NCBI GenBank assembly: GCA_030647255.1
Contig: JAUSJK010000078.1
Location: 1 to 41,198 of the forward strand
Direction: 5' to 3'
Source: a bacterium
GTDB lineage: Bacteria > Patescibacteriota > Microgenomatia > UBA1406 > GWC2-37-13
Length of the DNA: 41,198 nucleotides
Positions within the stretch are counted from its first letter, which is position 1. The number at the start of each line of letters is the position of its first letter. Below, in pieces: positions 40,704 to 41,198 of this stretch. Made by a program: the position numbers and the translations under genes. The notes under the pieces were generated by a model that was not told where the DNA came from, did not search any database, and worked only from the letters and a program-made list of their open reading frames with translations.

Positions 40704-41198
40704 TTTCCTTAACAAATTCTTCCATTTTCTTTTTAAACACTTCTTCCGAATACTTTTCTGCTTCTTTTCGAGCGTTTTTTCTCATCTGTCCATATTCTTT
40801 TTCTGAAAGAGACTCAAGTTTTTTTATTTTCTCTATCAAACTTTCTTCCTTTAACTCTGAATATAAGTATCCGTTTACTTCATCTACAACAGTTTCTTTA
40901 AGTCCTCCCGAACTGTAAGCTATGACGGGGACTCCGTATCTCATTGCCTCAACAGGAGCAATACCAAATTCCTCATCGACGGACGCAAAAAGAAACGCTT
41001 TTGCATTGTGATATACATTTTTTAATTCCTCATCAGACAGACCTGTGAGAAATTCGACAGTTGGTCCAGCAATTGACCGTAAATATGTTTCGTCTCTGCC
41101 CGAGCCGACTATTTTTAGATTGAATTTCATTGAGTTTGCAGTTTTGACAAGAATATCAATGTGTTTTGCTCGAGCAAGACGAGAGACGGAAATATAAT
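40675..41198 (-). CDS. GT4 glycosyltransferase, C-terminal part (runs off right edge)
   Basis: The frame stays open to the window edge, so the first in-window ATG (41130) is internal. The 174 visible codons start YISVSRLARAKHIDILVKTA, the donor-domain opening of GT4 enzymes, followed by LKIVGSGRDETYL, FLTGLSDEELKNVYHNAKAF and the EX7E site DEEFGIAPVEAMRYG (E to E). GGLKETVVDEVNGYL and a helical end complete it. It probably transfers a sugar from a nucleotide donor to a lipid-linked acceptor. The last seven residues (GMLSVKS) and the TAG stop lie in heptamer tract C. Confidence 0.9.
   Translation of the reverse strand, partial: YISVSRLARAKHIDILVKTANSMKFNLKIVGSGRDETYLRSIAGPTVEFLTGLSDEELKNVYHNAKAFLFASVDEEFGIAPVEAMRYGVPVIAYSSGGLKETVVDEVNGYLYSELKEESLIEKIKKLESLSEKEYGQMRKNARKEAEKYSEEVFKKKMEEFVKEKLGMLSVKS

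Noticed and set aside
1-41198. TGA recoded as glycine (Gracilibacteria/Absconditabacteria)
   Set aside because: Many genes end naturally at TGA in ATGA overlaps and no in-frame TGA is needed to keep conserved domains intact.
1-41198. tRNA, rRNA, prophage or transposase genes
   Set aside because: No sequence was recognised as any of these; the membrane proteins are glycosyltransferases and transporters, not phage or IS products.

Overview
The window looks like a chromosomal segment of a Patescibacteria/CPR bacterium, most probably Microgenomates (OP11-like). No rRNA marker is present, so this rests on style: AT-rich DNA, very tight or overlapping genes, few Shine-Dalgarno sites, a PilM-like/LytR_C chimera beside dnaG-rpoD, a small protein with a TM segment recalled from CPR hypothetical proteins, and a very large set of GT-C membrane glycosyltransferases. 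TGA is used as an ordinary stop, often in ATGA overlaps, so the recoded CPR lineages are unlikely.

Layout. (1) 1-1275: a possible glycosyltransferase 3' fragment at the left edge, a Cys-rich membrane-anchored protein (minus) and a 7-bp-period tract. (2) 1278-5640: a PilM-like/LytR_C protein (minus) divergent from dnaG-rpoD (plus). (3) 5713-6686: a palindrome, an XRE regulator and a CPBP membrane protease. (4) 6688-34617: about 28 kb of glycan genes and almost nothing else: 14 intact GT-C-type polytopic enzymes, six cytosolic GT2/GT4 enzymes, one Wzx-like flippase and one frameshifted GT-C remnant. They form alternating plus and minus blocks whose 5' ends, and sometimes 3' ends, overlap. (5) 34656-37770: a MacA/MacB-type ABC exporter interrupted by a repeat composite. 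(6) 37775-41198: a FemAB/BioF2-like acyltransferase, an AT-rich gap with a repeat, a small membrane protein, mutM, another repeat composite and the 3' part of a GT4 gene running off the right edge.

How the genes fit together. Cytosolic GT2/GT4 enzymes probably make lipid-linked sugars and short glycans (the ALG5/DPM1-like GT2 at 31274-32032 would make polyprenyl-phosphate sugar). The flippase would move lipid-linked oligosaccharide outwards. The GT-C enzymes would use polyprenyl-phosphate sugars outside the membrane to build or diversify a surface glycan or glycoprotein coat. No initiating phosphoglycosyltransferase or nucleotide-sugar pathway is visible here.

Two patterns are not explained by the genes. 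First, at least ten CDS starts have a -10-like hexamer ending only 6-9 nt before the start codon and no Shine-Dalgarno site, which suggests leaderless transcripts; in divergent pairs these promoters lie inside the opposite gene. Second, three copies of a two-hairpin REP/MITE-like repeat (102-145 bp) and three tracts of degenerate heptamers occur, and two of the repeats sit 10-16 bp from a heptamer tract that touches a gene end.
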